A stretch of DNA of 5,127 bases, taken from positions 1 to 5,127 of the forward strand of contig SYAK01000089.1 of the NCBI GenBank assembly GCA_005788935.1. Reading direction: 5' to 3'. Made by a program: the position numbers and the translations under genes. Position 1 is the stretch's first letter; every line of letters begins with the position of its first letter. Origin of the DNA: Pseudomonadota bacterium (GTDB lineage: Bacteria; Myxococcota; UBA9042; PHBI01). Of this stretch, positions 4,447 through 5,127 are shown piece after piece. The notes below the pieces were generated by a model that was not told the DNA's origin, did no database searches, and saw nothing but the letters and a program-made list of their open reading frames with translations.

Positions 4447-5127
4447 TGCACGCACGCGAGCTCGGCCTGCGGCTCGTCTGGGAGCCCCTGCGGCACCTCG
4501 CGCCGATGGCGGTCCGCGTGCTCGTCCTGCGCGAGACCGAAGACTGGCCGGACGGGGCGGCCCGGGATGGTTGGCGTGAACGCGCGGACCGCCTGTCCCC
4601 GCTGCCAGTCGAGCCCCGCCGGGGAGAGGCGTGGTTTCCGGTCATCTGGCGCGACGGGCCGATCTCGGGCTGTCTCGCCCGGGTCACGACGCGGGCGGGC
4701 GGCCTCGGGACGGACGATCACCCGCTGCTCGCGGCGTCGGCGTCGCGGGCGCGCGCGTGGCTCGGGTCTTTCCTCGCGCAAGAGGCCGCCACCGAGCCGG
4801 AGCACTTCACCGCGCGCCTCGTCGATCTGCGGCTCGATCTCGCGCTCGTGCGGCCAGACGATGACAGCGGCCGGGCGACACGGGACAGCGGGGTCGCGCT
4901 CGAGGTGCGTGGGCGGTCGCTCGAGCTCGCGGCGCTGCTCGCCTTCGCTGGCGAGCTGCTCGGGCGTGCGCCAGCCGAGGCCGCTGTCGTGTCCGGGGCG
5001 GCACCTGACGACGGGCCCGGGCAGATCGCGCCCGTCGCGGGGGACGCCACCAAGGCGGAGATCTGTGCGCGCGAGGCCCCCGAGGCGGACGCCGTGCTCG
5101 TCGCCACGCCGACGCCGCTCGCGCCGC
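4446..5127 (+). CDS. Lon (S16)-like protease domain protein, 3' end outside window
   Basis: The frame is open to the end of the window, giving 227 residues. ATG 4446 is chosen because AGGAGG (4435-4440) lies 5 nt upstream; an in-frame GTG at 4431 lacks this. Residues 1-145 are unrecognised. From about 150 the sequence follows the Lon proteolytic fold. GRSLELAALLAFAGELLGR at 156-174 corresponds to the GPSAGI... helix carrying the catalytic Ser (here S158). SGAAPDDGPGQIAPVAG at 183-199 corresponds to TGEITLRGQVLPIGG. TK at 202-203 corresponds to EK with the catalytic Lys (here K203). Ser to Lys spacing is 45 against 43 in E. coli Lon, explained by two extra residues before GQ. No Walker motifs of the Lon ATPase are visible upstream, so this would be an ATPase-less S16 homologue, or one with an extra domain beyond the window. 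The flanking glycines are less conserved than in Lon, so activity is unproven. It is linked to the 366-aa gene 19 nt upstream and is probably cotranscribed. Confidence 0.75.
   Translation, partial: MHARELGLRLVWEPLRHLAPMAVRVLVLRETEDWPDGAARDGWRERADRLSPLPVEPRRGEAWFPVIWRDGPISGCLARVTTRAGGLGTDDHPLLAASASRARAWLGSFLAQEAATEPEHFTARLVDLRLDLALVRPDDDSGRATRDSGVALEVRGRSLELAALLAFAGELLGRAPAEAAVVSGAAPDDGPGQIAPVAGDATKAEICAREAPEADAVLVATPTPLAP

Noticed and set aside
3299..4455. - strand open frames opposite the 366-aa gene, including one reading the repeat as Val-Pro-Ala units
   Set aside because: The 9-bp repeat keeps three + strand frames and their complements open, so the repeats in the - frame are automatic. 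No start signal or domain supports them.

Overview
The window is very GC-rich DNA with strong G/C bias at third codon positions. All six supported genes lie on the + strand. The best taxonomic clue is the first gene: the C-terminus of a sigma-54 activator with a long linker and a Fis-type end of the sort common in Myxococcota and other former Deltaproteobacteria. This is an inference from protein style and base composition. No rRNA or other marker gene is present, and I see no tRNA, CRISPR array, insertion sequence or integrase.

Layout. (1) 1-426: end of the sigma-54-dependent (NtrC-class) regulator. (2) 427-573: intergenic, with a candidate promoter. (3) 574-891: a 105-aa protein starting at TTG behind a strong AAGGAG; its middle matches sigma-70 region 4 in spacing but has lost most base-contacting residues. 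(4) 892-1181: intergenic, with a convincing terminator hairpin and then a candidate promoter with a dyad for the next gene. (5) 1182-2033: a cyclic-nucleotide-binding (CRP-type) sensor domain joined to a charged helix and a PilZ-like C-terminal barrel, with no DNA-binding domain. (6) 2173-3069: a divergent sigma-70/ECF-like protein with a recognisable region 2 and a weak region 4. (7) 3070-3325: 256 bp that look non-coding. (8) 3326-4426: an unrecognised 366-aa protein with an in-frame Gly-Gly-His tandem repeat. (9) 4446-5127, running off the window: an unrecognised N-terminal region followed by a Lon (S16)-like domain that keeps a Ser-Lys pair at nearly the Lon spacing.

How they may work together (inference). 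The genes read as a regulatory or signalling neighbourhood: a sigma-54 activator, two sigma-70-like proteins, a second-messenger sensor without an output domain, and a tightly linked pair of an unknown protein and a Lon-like putative protease. The 366-aa gene and the Lon-like gene are almost certainly one transcript, separated by 19 nt and joined by a six-codon mini-ORF. A sigma-like factor beside an unknown protein and a protease would fit proteolytic control of a transcription or stress response, but nothing in the sequence proves that they interact.
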